32,054 bases of DNA from NCBI GenBank assembly GCA_964447175.1, contig CAYURP010000030.1, positions 1 to 32,054 of the forward strand, given 5' to 3'. A program made the position numbers and the translations under genes. Source of the DNA: CAYURP01 sp964447175. GTDB taxonomy: Bacteria > Zixibacteria > MSB-5A5 > SM23-73-2. Positions 8,196 to 16,664 of this stretch are shown one piece after another. Position 1 is the first letter of the stretch. The number at the start of each line of letters is the position of its first letter. A model generated the notes under the pieces. It ran no database searches and was not told the DNA's origin. It saw only the letters and a program-made list of their open reading frames with translations.

Positions 8196-9467
8196 ATGAA
8201 AGAGAATTCGTTCAAAATGTTTTTATTCCTGTCTGAGATTCTGGGGCAAAGAGTAATTGATTCTCAGGGTGAGGTAGTAGGTAAAGTGGTAGATCTGAAA
8301 GCCAGGCTGGGGGAGCTCTTCCCCAAAATAAACTTTCTTTGCCTGAAAGCAAAGGGAGTAAAAAATACTTTCCTGGTTGACTGGGAAAATGTTAAGACTA
8401 TAAATGAGAGCATTATAAAACTAAAGGAGAAGACTGTTGAAAAGACCTTCCCTGTGAAAATGGAACAGATGGAAATCCTTCTGGCAAAGGAGATACTGGA
8501 TAAGCAGGTGGTGGACACCCTGGGAGCAAAAGTAGAGCGGGTAAACGACGTTCATCTTTTGTTATCCCAGGATGAACTTAGAATAATTCACGTGGATATC
8601 GGGATCAGGGGAATACTGAGAAGGCTGAGATGGACCAGATGGGTAGATGCATTTAGTGACTGGCTTTTTGCCTATAAAGTTAAAGATAAATTCATCTCCT
8701 GGAAACATATTCAGCCCGTAGCCAGCGATTCTCAGAGGAAGGCTTTGAAACTTACGGTAACCATGAGAAGATTAAGCGATATCCACCCTTCGGATCTGGC
8801 GGATATTCTGGAGGAGTTAGATAAGCATGAGAGAAAGGCGGTTTTCGAATCGCTGGATGTGGAGACCGCAGCGGATATCTTGGAGGAGGTCGATCCCCAG
8901 GTGGGAATCTCCCTGATCGAATCTAAAGCAGTGCCCTTAGCCTCGGACATTCTGGAAGAAATGGCACCGGACGAGGCTGTGGATCTTTTGTTGTCATTGC
9001 CCGAGGAGAAAAAGGAGAAATTGATCCAGGAGATGGACAGGGAAACCAGAGAGAAACTAAGGGGACTCCTGAAATTTAGCGAGGGAACCGCAGGAAGCAT
9101 TATGACCGTTGAGTACCTTTCCTTATCTCAGGAGGAAACAGTCGGTGATGCCAGGGAGAAATTCAAAAGCTCAACTGACCCTCTGGAAACTACCTCCTAC
9201 CTTTATATAACCTATGAAGAGGAAAAGCTGGTGGGGGTATTAACTCTGCGCCAATTGATTCTCCACCCTCCGGATAAGAAACTGTCAGAGCTGATGAACA
9301 GAGATCTTGTCAAGTTGAGATTAAGTGATGACATCCATGAGGTAACTGAGACCTTCAAAAAATACAAATTCATGGCATTGCCGGTGGTGGATGATGAAAA
9401 CCATCTCAAGGGGATAATAACTTTAAGGGATGCGGTGGATGCTGCATTCCCCGAGTTCCAGGATTAA
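8196..9467 (+). CDS. Soluble PRC-barrel / MgtE-N / CBS protein (Mg2+ sensor, putative)
   Basis: This 423-aa cytosolic protein has two PRC-barrel-like domains (about 12-85 and 92-170; LGQRVIDSQGEVVGKVVDL opens the first), then the MgtE N-terminal superhelical domain (about 185-285, with repeated ADILEELD, AADILEEVD, ASDILEEM and AVDLLLSL blocks), then two CBS motifs (SIMTVEYLSLSQEETV near 299 and LMNRDLVKL near 365). In MgtE channels the N and CBS domains sense cytosolic Mg2+ and gate the pore. The MgtE pore domain is absent here; the protein stops right after CBS2. The NRAMP-like transporter gene 32 bp downstream is the obvious partner. An AAAAGAAG purine tract precedes the ATG. Confidence 0.88.
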   Translation: MKENSFKMFLFLSEILGQRVIDSQGEVVGKVVDLKARLGELFPKINFLCLKAKGVKNTFLVDWENVKTINESIIKLKEKTVEKTFPVKMEQMEILLAKEILDKQVVDTLGAKVERVNDVHLLLSQDELRIIHVDIGIRGILRRLRWTRWVDAFSDWLFAYKVKDKFISWKHIQPVASDSQRKALKLTVTMRRLSDIHPSDLADILEELDKHERKAVFESLDVETAADILEEVDPQVGISLIESKAVPLASDILEEMAPDEAVDLLLSLPEEKKEKLIQEMDRETREKLRGLLKFSEGTAGSIMTVEYLSLSQEETVGDAREKFKSSTDPLETTSYLYITYEEEKLVGVLTLRQLILHPPDKKLSELMNRDLVKLRLSDDIHEVTETFKKYKFMALPVVDDENHLKGIITLRDAVDAAFPEFQD

Positions 9468-9499
9468 CCCAAAAGAATTAACAGATAATTTAAATTTTT

Positions 9500-10741
9500 A
9501 TGGGTTCAATTTTCTCAAAATCAAGATGGAGATGGCTAATAGTTTTTCTGGTGGTAATCGGACCCGGCATAATCACCTCCAATGTGGATAATGATGCTGG
9601 TGGTATCGCCGTCTATTCCATGGCTGGAGCTCACTTCGGTTACTCTTTTGTCTGGTCTTTGATACCCATCACCTTGGTTCTGATTGTGATTCAGGAGATG
9701 AGCGCCAGGTTGGGTGTGGTGAGTGGTAAGGGCCTTTCCGATCTGATTCGGGAGAAATTCGGGGTGAGAGTAACCTTCTACTTACTTTTGGCTTTGGTGG
9801 TAACCAATTTCGGGAACACCATTGCCGAGTTTGCGGGAATCGCATCCGCACTTGAGATCTTCGATGTCTCCCGGTTTTTCTCCGTTCCCCTGGGGGCTAT
9901 TTTAGTATGGCTTCTGGTGGTTAAGGGAACATATAAATCCGTGGAAAAGATCTTTCTGGTGGCTTGCCTTTTCTACATCACCTATATCATTTCCGGATTT
10001 ATGGCTAAGCCGGACTGGGATCTGGTTGCTCAAAGCGTGGTTAACCCGAGATTCGACCTGACTTCTGGGTCTTTGACCATGTTGATAGGGTTGGTAGGAA
10101 CAACCATTGCCCCCTGGATGCAGTTTTATCTTCAATCAGCCGTTGTGGAGAAGCATATTAAACTCAGGGATTACAAGAATTCACGGGCAGACGTTATTAT
10201 AGGAAGCTTTATCGTTAACATCGTTGCTTTCTTTATCATAGTGGTCTGCGCTGCCACTTTATTCAAAGCCGGAATCAAAATCGAGACCGCCAAGGATGCA
10301 GCTTTAGCTTTAGCTCCTCTGGCTGGGAAATACTGTTCAGCTCTTTTTGCCTTCGGGCTTTTAAACGCCTCGCTCTTTGCTGCCTCCATATTACCTCTGT
10401 CCACCGCTTTTGTGGTTTGCGAGGGAATGGGATGGGAGGACGGGGTTAATAAAAAGTTCTCCGAGGCTCCCCAGTTTTATGGCTTATATTCCATTCTGAT
10501 TTTTGCAGGTGCGGGATTCGTTCTTATACCCGGGCTGCCTCTTTTCCCGATTATGTTCGTGACCCAGGTTTTAAATGGAATTCTTCTTCCTTTCATTTTA
10601 ATTTTCATGTTGATATTGATAAATGATAAAAATATTATGGGAGTATATGTCAACAAAAAAGGATTCAACATCTTCGCCTGGATCGTCTCCGGGGTTATGA
10701 TAATGCTCTCCCTTTTAATGCTGATAACGTTTTTAAGCTAA
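9500..10741 (+). CDS. NRAMP-related transporter, non-canonical (probably Mg2+)
   Basis: The 413-aa protein has about eleven hydrophobic helices and the NRAMP fold signatures, but key residues differ. Where manganese/iron NRAMPs have DPGN in helix 1, this protein has D30-N31-D32-A33 followed by GG. Where they have the metal-binding Met of the I-M-P-H motif in helix 6, it has I203-A204-P205-W206. Loss of that soft Met ligand is a recognised feature of the NRAMP-related Mg2+ transporters (NRMT). Together with the adjacent MgtE-type sensor, Mg2+ uptake is more likely than Mn2+/Fe2+ uptake. No Shine-Dalgarno sequence is visible in the AT-rich leader. Function is inferred from residues and neighbourhood, not proven. 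Confidence 0.85.
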   Translation: MGSIFSKSRWRWLIVFLVVIGPGIITSNVDNDAGGIAVYSMAGAHFGYSFVWSLIPITLVLIVIQEMSARLGVVSGKGLSDLIREKFGVRVTFYLLLALVVTNFGNTIAEFAGIASALEIFDVSRFFSVPLGAILVWLLVVKGTYKSVEKIFLVACLFYITYIISGFMAKPDWDLVAQSVVNPRFDLTSGSLTMLIGLVGTTIAPWMQFYLQSAVVEKHIKLRDYKNSRADVIIGSFIVNIVAFFIIVVCAATLFKAGIKIETAKDAALALAPLAGKYCSALFAFGLLNASLFAASILPLSTAFVVCEGMGWEDGVNKKFSEAPQFYGLYSILIFAGAGFVLIPGLPLFPIMFVTQVLNGILLPFILIFMLILINDKNIMGVYVNKKGFNIFAWIVSGVMIMLSLLMLITFLS

Positions 10742-10748
10742 AAACAGT

Positions 10749-10762
10749 AAAGCCAGGCTTTT
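10749..10762 (+). terminator. Weak hairpin with short T run after NRAMP gene
   Basis: AAAGC-CAG-GCTTT gives a five-pair stem with a three-base loop, followed by TTCTTT. It is in the right place, 8 bp after the NRAMP stop and before the next promoter, but the stem is short and AT-rich, so it may be a poor or non-functional terminator. Confidence 0.25.
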
Positions 10763-10812
10763 CTTTATAAATAAGATTCCCATAATAATCCTAATCAACG
10801 GGGTCATACTTC

Positions 10813-10840
10813 TTGACACTGGATTTTTTTGATTTAAATT
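10813..10840 (+). promoter_or_regulatory. Sigma-70-type promoter of histidine kinase gene
   Basis: TTGACA at 10813-10818 is a perfect -35, followed after 16 bp by TAAATT at 10835-10840 (four of six -10 positions). The kinase ATG at 10863 follows an AAGGAGA ribosome-binding site at 10852-10858. The same -35/spacer/-10 combination precedes the S41 protease gene at 26733. Confidence 0.55.
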
Positions 10841-10862
10841 AGCTTGTGTTTAAGGAGACATA

Positions 10863-12926
10863 ATGCCGGGGATATCTGTACCTAAACTTTTTGCAAACCT
10901 GAGAATAAGGTATGCCATTATCATTACTCTGCTTCTGGCTGCCATTCTTTTCTTCATCGCTTTTTTTGGGATTCAGAGAAGCAAATTCAATATGCTGGGG
11001 GTAATGGAAAAACAGGGAACAGCTCTTCTGGAGTCTTTGATCCTGGCCAGCCGGAATACCATCAAAGCCAACTCCCTGGTGGAGGAGCTGGTAGGGGAGA
11101 AGCTTTTAAATGTGGCGGTGATTGTGGATGGACTGGAAAGAGAAAAAGACCTGACCAATGCTGAATTATCGCAAATTGCCACGGAAAGCGATCTGTGGAG
11201 GATAGACGTTTTTGATCAAGATAAAAAACTAATAAAAAGTAATAATCCCCAGGATATGAGTGTCTATCAGGATACCAGCCGGGCTCCGTTCACCATGATG
11301 GATATGGTTTTGAAGGGGCTGCAGGATCAGATCGTCTTTGAGATACCCGGGGAAGGAGCGTTTCCTGAAAATAGGTATGCAGTAGCTTTCAAAAGAGCAG
11401 AATCTGAGGGTGTAATCGTAACTATCGCCTCAGCTCTGTATATGGAGAGTTTCAAAAAGGAGATAGGGATCGGATATTTAATCCAGACAATATCTCAGGA
11501 GGCAGGAATCGAATACATAGTTCTTCAGTCAAAAGAGGGGATCGTCTTCGCCTCGAAAAAGGTGGGGCGGATGCTCAAGATCGAAAGCGATCCTTTTTTA
11601 CAGGAGTCACTGGAGAAAAACATAGCTTCCAGCAGAATTTTCCCCTATGAAGGGAGGGAAGTTTTCGAGGTGGTGAAACCCTTTTCCTCAGAGGAGTTTC
11701 CCTCAGGGATTTTCAGATTGGGTATGTCTCTGGAAAGCTATCATGAGGTGTCCGGACGCTACCAGCAGCAGATGATCATATTAGCCCTGGTGATGTTCCT
11801 TTTAGGTCTTCTTTTCATCGGGATAGTAGTGGTGAACCAGAGCTATTTTGTACTGGATAGGTCTTATAAACAGATCAAAACTCTGACCGGAAACGTTTTA
11901 GAATCAATGCACAGCGCAGTTGTGTCGGTGGATGAGGATGGGAAAATAATGATACTCAACTCCCTGGCAGCCTCCCTTTTTTCAATGAAAAAGGAAGAAG
12001 TGATAAATCAAGATTATGACTCAATCTTTCCAGAGGATGAGCCTCTTTTGAAAAAGACATTGGATACAAAAAGAGCATTCGGCGGTGTGGAGCAGGAATT
12101 CAAAACCTTCTCCGGCGAGGAGAAATACCTTATCATCAGCACCTCCACCATTTCAGACGAAAAGGGGAAATTAAGCGGGGCAGTAGCAGTAATTCACGAC
12201 ATCACCGAGTTAAAAAAATACGAGGAGGAGGCAAAAAGATCAGAAAGGCTCTCAGCCCTGGGAACTTTGGCAGCCGGAGTAGCACATGAGGTCAGAAATC
12301 CCTTAAATGCAATAGCCATTACTGCTCAAAGATTAAGAAGCGAGTTTGTTCCCAAGATGGACGTAGAGGAATATGAATCATTCACCCAAACCATACTCTC
12401 CGAGATTAAAAGAATGGATCAGATAATCAACCAGTTCCTGAGCCTGGCAAAAGCCCAGAAACTGAATCTGGTCGAAACGGATATGAATATTTTCTTAGAT
12501 GACATTATAAACTTAGTAGAGATAGAGGCTAAAGACAAAGGGATTAAAATAGAGAAAGAGATTGATGAATTACCTCCCACAAAAATCGACAAAGATGAAA
12601 TGAAAAAAGCCCTTTTAAATATATTAAGAAATGGCATTGAAGCAACACCTTCAGGTAAAAAGATGTGGATAGAAGCAAAAGAGGAAAAAGAGAAAAAGGA
12701 GATCAATCTAAAAATAAAGGACTCAGGTGAAGGAATACCAAAAGAAAATATGTCCAAGGTCTTTCAGCCTTATTTCACCACCAAGCAAAAAGGATCGGGA
12801 TTGGGATTGGCAATAGCTTATCGTATTGTTTCAGACCATAGAGGGAAAATAGAGATTCAATCACAGGAGGGAAAAGGAACAACCTTCATAATAAGACTAC
12901 CACTTACCGAGAATAAAATCTCGTAG
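10863..12926 (+). CDS. Membrane sensor histidine kinase, NtrB/ZraS-like
   Basis: The 687-aa kinase has one transmembrane helix at about 17-36, an extracytoplasmic sensor region to about 303, a second helix at about 304-325, a PAS domain at about 343-450, a HisKA dimerisation domain with the phosphorylated His475 in AHEVRNPLN, and a HATPase domain with the N-box around 586-590, DSGEG at 620-624 and GSGLGLA at 644-650. The AHEVRNPL type is usual for kinases that pair with sigma-54 activators, and such an activator lies at 14513, separated by the STAND ATPase insertion. A good AAGGAGA site precedes the ATG. The TAG stop is the first three bases of a palindromic repeat. The signal sensed is unknown. 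Confidence 0.9.
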   Translation: MPGISVPKLFANLRIRYAIIITLLLAAILFFIAFFGIQRSKFNMLGVMEKQGTALLESLILASRNTIKANSLVEELVGEKLLNVAVIVDGLEREKDLTNAELSQIATESDLWRIDVFDQDKKLIKSNNPQDMSVYQDTSRAPFTMMDMVLKGLQDQIVFEIPGEGAFPENRYAVAFKRAESEGVIVTIASALYMESFKKEIGIGYLIQTISQEAGIEYIVLQSKEGIVFASKKVGRMLKIESDPFLQESLEKNIASSRIFPYEGREVFEVVKPFSSEEFPSGIFRLGMSLESYHEVSGRYQQQMIILALVMFLLGLLFIGIVVVNQSYFVLDRSYKQIKTLTGNVLESMHSAVVSVDEDGKIMILNSLAASLFSMKKEEVINQDYDSIFPEDEPLLKKTLDTKRAFGGVEQEFKTFSGEEKYLIISTSTISDEKGKLSGAVAVIHDITELKKYEEEAKRSERLSALGTLAAGVAHEVRNPLNAIAITAQRLRSEFVPKMDVEEYESFTQTILSEIKRMDQIINQFLSLAKAQKLNLVETDMNIFLDDIINLVEIEAKDKGIKIEKEIDELPPTKIDKDEMKKALLNILRNGIEATPSGKKMWIEAKEEKEKKEINLKIKDSGEGIPKENMSKVFQPYFTTKQKGSGLGLAIAYRIVSDHRGKIEIQSQEGKGTTFIIRLPLTENKIS

Positions 12927-13110
12927 GGGTGGAGCTTGTCTCCACCCAATGCAAAGATATACACACAGCTTGGGACAAGCTGTGATACCGTAATTGTTCT
13001 TTGGAACTGCAAAATGTAGGGACGAGGTTTTGTCCTCGCCCGAAATGAAAACGCGTAGGGGCGGAGCTTGTTGAGCTCAGCGAAATCCCGATTTATCGGG
13101 ATCTCCGCCC
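12923..13110 (+). repeat. Cluster of REP-like palindromes, left flank of STAND gene
   Basis: The 211-bp gap after the kinase holds four palindromic units: GGTGGAG-CTTGT-CTCCACC (12928-12947 region, starting with the kinase stop TAG), CACAGC-centred hairpin at 12964-12984, a GACGAGG...CCTCGCC unit at 13017-13042, and a GGCGGAG...CTCCGCC unit at 13055-13110 that has a second hairpin (ATCCCGATTTATCGGGAT) nested in its loop. Most units begin TAGGG. The same unit types recur in the same order, partly, after the STAND gene. Confidence 0.85.
13017..13066 (+). repeat. Left 50-bp direct repeat flanking STAND gene
   Basis: This 50-bp block comprises one complete palindrome, the linker CGAAATGAAAACG, and the start of the next palindrome. 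It recurs at 14278-14327 with four mismatches by direct comparison. The two copies bracket the STAND ATPase gene in direct orientation. Confidence 0.9.
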
Positions 13111-13137
13111 AGAGAAAGGTTCAAAAAAAAGGTCAAA

Positions 13138-14280
13138 ATGGCAAGATTAAAATTTGTAGGAAGAAAAGAAGAAATAAAAAAATTCGGGAAGTTCATTCAT
13201 AGCGAAGCTAAACGAGTCCTTCTGGTAATAGGCAAACAGGGCATAGGAAAAACGAGACTTCTGGAACAATTAGAACTGGAATGTTTCGGATATAAAGACC
13301 TTGAGTGCTTGGTTTACTCATACCAGATCAAAGGAACAGACCCTCCGGAACAGTATTTATATCAGATAATGGATGAGATATCGATGAAAAAAAACATATT
13401 TTCGAGGATTATCGATAAAAAGGGTGAGATAATAAAGAAATCAATATGGCAAATTTCCGGCATTGGGAAAATATTCAAGAACATAACCGAGAGCATTTTC
13501 AGAGACCCGAAGCGTCCGGTTACAGATAGGTTCAAAATTTTTCTTCAAGAAATTACTGAAGGCTTCAAGAAAAAGAATCGAAGGTTTGTACTTTTTATCG
13601 ATCCTTTAGATGAATTGACCAGGGCAGTTCATAAGGATGCCTGGAGGGCAATCACTCAAAATCTGCCTTATCAGATCAAGATAATCATTGCTCAAAGGGA
13701 CAAGGACGTTTTAGCCAATTGCATAGAACTTACTGACAATGAAGACGTGGAATGCTGGACTATTGACTGTTTGTCTGACAAAGTTACAAAGGATCTGGTA
13801 AAAGATGAGCTGGCTTATGTAAAACCTACACAGGAATTTATAGATGAATTTGCCAATAGATACAAGGGGTATCCATTGTTCATTGATGGGGCGATAAAAC
13901 TATTGCGTAAGAGAAAAGATTTCACACCAGAAGCTCTAAAAAAACTTCCTGCACCCAGGTTAACCAAATTGTTGTATGATAAACTGGACGATGAAGAGAG
14001 GAATCTGATCAATCATTTTTCAGTTCTTGAGATTCCTGTTGATATGCGATTCTTGAGATATTTCACAGGAATCAAAGGATGGACACTTGATGGTCTGTTA
14101 AGAAGAATAAATGTAAGGGACGTGGTTAAAGTTTATGAGAACGGGAAAAATACATATCAAATCTATCACCAGACTTTTAAAGATTTTGTCATCCGGGAGA
14201 TGGAAAAAACAGATTATGATATCCAAGCTCTTCGTAGTAAGGCATCGAAGGCTATATCAAAGATGCTTGAAGGGATATAG
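13138..14280 (+). CDS. STAND-type P-loop ATPase (orphan)
   Basis: The 380-aa protein opens with an FVGRKEEIKKF box, typical of the STAND/AAA-type orc1-like ATPases, then Walker A G32-KQGIGKT-39, a hydrophobic Walker B strand ending FIDPLDEL at 153-160, and an IIIAQR sensor strand near 182-187. The C-terminal third (about 250-380) is helical and resembles a winged-helix/helical arm. No effector or repeat sensor domain is evident, so it is a minimal STAND NTPase. AAAGGT precedes the ATG. Its stop TAG is the first three bases of a palindromic repeat. It sits between direct repeats and splits a kinase from a sigma-54 regulator, which suggests late insertion. A signalling, regulatory or defence role is possible but unproven. 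Confidence 0.78.
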   Translation: MARLKFVGRKEEIKKFGKFIHSEAKRVLLVIGKQGIGKTRLLEQLELECFGYKDLECLVYSYQIKGTDPPEQYLYQIMDEISMKKNIFSRIIDKKGEIIKKSIWQISGIGKIFKNITESIFRDPKRPVTDRFKIFLQEITEGFKKKNRRFVLFIDPLDELTRAVHKDAWRAITQNLPYQIKIIIAQRDKDVLANCIELTDNEDVECWTIDCLSDKVTKDLVKDELAYVKPTQEFIDEFANRYKGYPLFIDGAIKLLRKRKDFTPEALKKLPAPRLTKLLYDKLDDEERNLINHFSVLEIPVDMRFLRYFTGIKGWTLDGLLRRINVRDVVKVYENGKNTYQIYHQTFKDFVIREMEKTDYDIQALRSKASKAISKMLEGI

Positions 14281-14327
14281 GGGCGAGGCTCTGTCCTCGC
14301 CCGAAATGAAAACGAGTAGGGGCGGAG
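14278..14327 (+). repeat. Right 50-bp direct repeat flanking STAND gene
   Basis: This matches 13017-13066 at 46 of 50 positions. The first three bases are the stop codon of the STAND gene. The second palindrome continues to 14340 as GGCGGAG-TTTAT-CTCCGCC, here without the nested hairpin present in the left copy. Confidence 0.9.
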
Positions 14328-14389
14328 TTTATCTCCGCCCTTTTGGTAGATGGTTGATTGGTTGTTCGTGGTTAGACAAAACAAAATTC

Positions 14390-14484
14390 GGTAGCACAGG
14401 TTGTCTCAAACTGTGCGGGATAAACACAGCTTGAGACATGCTGTGTTACCGAGGATGGGAGATACACATATCTTGGGACATGCT
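14390..14484 (+). repeat. Three diverged CACAGC-type palindromes before NtrC gene
   Basis: Hairpin-forming units with CACAG and CTGTG arms lie at about 14395-14415, 14425-14445 and, more degraded, 14464-14484. The middle unit is close to the left-flank unit at 12964-12984, and both are followed by TACCG. They fill the gap between the STAND gene and the NtrC-type regulator; no gene is visible among them. Confidence 0.75.
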
Positions 14485-14512
14485 GTGATACTTATATAGT
14501 TTGGAGGGAAAT

Positions 14513-15862
14513 ATGGCTTTGTATAGAATACTAATTGTAGATGATGAAAAACCTCAAAGGGATATGTTGGCGGGATTTTTAGAGAAACAAGGTTATGCGG
14601 TGGATACTGCTGAATCCGGCAGAGCCGCTCTCAAGCTGGCTGACCAGAAACATTTTGAACTGGCTCTGGTGGACCTGAAGATGCCGGAGATGGACGGAAT
14701 CGAGCTTCTGGAGAAACTTAAAGAACAAAATCCCGAGATTCAGATTATTATGATGACTGCTTACGGAACAGTAGAGAATGCTGTGGAGGCGATGCAAAAA
14801 GGAGCGTATCATTATATATCCAAACCAATTAACTTAGATGAGTTAAAGTTAGACATTAAAAAAGCTCTTAACAACCAGAGAATTATTATTGAAAATAGAT
14901 ACCTGAAAGAGGAACTGGAACAACAATATAAAGATTTAAAGATAATAGGAGAAAGCAAAGCCATTAAAGCAGTCTTAAGCACAGTGGCAAGGGTTGCTCC
15001 AACAGATTCCACGGTCTTAATCCGAGGTGAATCGGGAACGGGAAAAGAACTGGTAGCCCGAGCTATCCATACCTTAAGCCTGAAAAAGGATGAGAGATTC
15101 ATTCCGGTCTCCTGCGCCGCCCTGCCTGAGACCCTTTTGGAATCTGAGCTTTTCGGTTACGAGAAGGGTGCTTTCACCGGTGCTGTTAAGAAAAAAGAGG
15201 GGAGGTTTGAATTAGCTGATCGGGGCACGCTTTTTCTGGATGAGATCGGAGATATTTCTCCGGAAATCCAGCTCAAGCTTTTAAGAGTGATAGAATCACA
15301 GGAGTTCGAGCGACTGGGAGGAAAGGATACGATAAAGGTTAATGTGAGGATATTGTCCGCAACTAATCAAGACTTGGAAAAGAAAATCAAAGGGAAAAGT
15401 TTTAGAGAAGATTTATATTATCGTTTGAACGTGATCTCAATTTTCATTCCGCCTCTAAGAGAAAGAAAGGAAGATATAATTACTTTAGTCGAGCATTTCA
15501 TAGAGAAATCAAATCGGAAATGCGGAAGGGACATTAAGGGGATAACCCAGAGGGCAAAGGAAATCCTGTTAAATTATGACTGGCCCGGAAATGTAAGGGA
15601 ATTGGAGAATATTATCGAAAGAGGAGTGGTCTTATCCCGGGGCGAGGCTTTGGATGAGGAGGATTTATCCTCCCTTAGTTTCGGAAGACGAAAAGGGACA
15701 CCAATGGATTTGTCTTTAAAGGAAATGGAGAAGTATCATATATTAGATGTATTGGAGAAAACTAACTGGAACTTGGGTCAGACAGCAGAGATTCTTAGAA
15801 TTCATAGAAATACTCTAAGACTTAAGATGAAGGAGTATGGAATAGATAAAAGCGATTCTTAG
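14513..15862 (+). CDS. NtrC-family sigma-54-dependent response regulator
   Basis: The product is 449 aa. The ATG at 14513 is chosen because a GGAGG ribosome-binding site lies 5 bp before it; the in-frame TTG at 14501 would precede that site. Domains: receiver at 1-120 with acidic pair Asp10-Asp11 and phosphorylated Asp54; AAA+ domain at about 140-380 with Walker A G172-ESGTGKE-179, the sigma-54-contacting GAFTGA loop at 219-224 and Walker B LFLDE near 240; a Fis-type helix-turn-helix at the C-terminus (TAEILRIHRNTL). It activates sigma-54 promoters by ATP hydrolysis. The likely partner kinase ends at 12926, and a strong sigma-54 promoter lies at 17025, a plausible target. Confidence 0.92.
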   Translation: MALYRILIVDDEKPQRDMLAGFLEKQGYAVDTAESGRAALKLADQKHFELALVDLKMPEMDGIELLEKLKEQNPEIQIIMMTAYGTVENAVEAMQKGAYHYISKPINLDELKLDIKKALNNQRIIIENRYLKEELEQQYKDLKIIGESKAIKAVLSTVARVAPTDSTVLIRGESGTGKELVARAIHTLSLKKDERFIPVSCAALPETLLESELFGYEKGAFTGAVKKKEGRFELADRGTLFLDEIGDISPEIQLKLLRVIESQEFERLGGKDTIKVNVRILSATNQDLEKKIKGKSFREDLYYRLNVISIFIPPLRERKEDIITLVEHFIEKSNRKCGRDIKGITQRAKEILLNYDWPGNVRELENIIERGVVLSRGEALDEEDLSSLSFGRRKGTPMDLSLKEMEKYHILDVLEKTNWNLGQTAEILRIHRNTLRLKMKEYGIDKSDS

Positions 15863-15865
15863 AAA

Positions 15866-16648
15866 ATGGACAGGATAAAATTCTTAGGCACAGCTGGTGC
15901 CAGGTTTGTCGTTACAAAACAGGTAAGGGCATCCGGAGGATTGTGGTTTACTCTTGATAACACGAACTTTCTGGTGGATCCAGGACCTGGTACGCTGGTG
16001 AAATGTGCTACCAGCAAACCCAAATTGGATCCCACAACCTTAGATGGGATAATCCTGACACATCGGCATCTGGATCATTCAGCAGACGTTAACATTATGA
16101 TCGAAGCCATGACCGAGGGGGGATTCAAAAAAAGGGGTGAGCTTTTTGCACCGGCAGATGCTTTAAATGAAGATCCGGTGGTTCTTCGTTACCTCAGGAA
16201 TTTTGTGGAGAAAATTCATACGCTAAAAGAGGGTGGAAATTATTCATTAGGAAAAATAAAATTCAGTACACCAGTCAGACACATTCACGGAGTGGAGACC
16301 TATGGGATTAAATTCAAATCCTCAAAATATATTATCTCTTTAATAGCAGATACTAAGTTTTTCTCTGAGCTATCAGGACATTATTCAAAAAGCGATCTTG
16401 TAATTTTAAACGTAGTGCGTCATGAAGCCGCAGGGATGAGCTTGAGAGTGGATCATCTAAATCTTGAGGATGTTAAAATCATCATCAAAGAAATAAAACC
16501 AAAGGTCACAATTTTAACCCATTTCGGGATGACCATGGTTCGAGCTAAACCCTGGGAAATAACTGATAAGCTTTCAGATGAGCTGGGTATAAAGATTATA
16601 GCTGCCAGGGATGGGATGGATTTCAAACTGGATGAGGAACTGAAATAA
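15866..16648 (+). CDS. Metallo-beta-lactamase-fold hydrolase
   Basis: This 260-aa protein carries the THRHLDH motif (His66, His68, Asp70, His71), further ligands in VRHIHG (near 138-143), IADTKF and the late LTHFGM histidine, which together give a complete dinuclear metal site. The start LGTAGARFVVTKQ and overall arrangement resemble RNase Z/PhnP-like members that cleave phosphodiesters. There is no signal peptide, so it is cytosolic. It begins 3 bp after the regulator stop and lacks its own ribosome-binding site, so it is probably translationally coupled to the sigma-54 activator. The substrate is unknown. Confidence 0.83.
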   Translation: MDRIKFLGTAGARFVVTKQVRASGGLWFTLDNTNFLVDPGPGTLVKCATSKPKLDPTTLDGIILTHRHLDHSADVNIMIEAMTEGGFKKRGELFAPADALNEDPVVLRYLRNFVEKIHTLKEGGNYSLGKIKFSTPVRHIHGVETYGIKFKSSKYIISLIADTKFFSELSGHYSKSDLVILNVVRHEAAGMSLRVDHLNLEDVKIIIKEIKPKVTILTHFGMTMVRAKPWEITDKLSDELGIKIIAARDGMDFKLDEELK

Positions 16649-16664
16649 AGAATTCCATGGGTGA

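Noticed and set aside
14135..14434. 99-codon + strand frame overlapping the end of the STAND gene
   Set aside because: It lies out of frame within the STAND coding sequence and then reads through the repeats; no ribosome-binding site.
12923..14484. Repeat clusters as a CRISPR array
   Set aside because: Units are palindromes of differing sequence with irregular spacing, there are no equal-length spacers and no cas genes.
14473..14500. Promoter-like TTGGGA-N16-TATAGT before the NtrC gene
   Set aside because: The predicted transcription start would fall inside the GGAGG ribosome-binding site, leaving no usable leader; the -35 is also weak and part of a decayed repeat.
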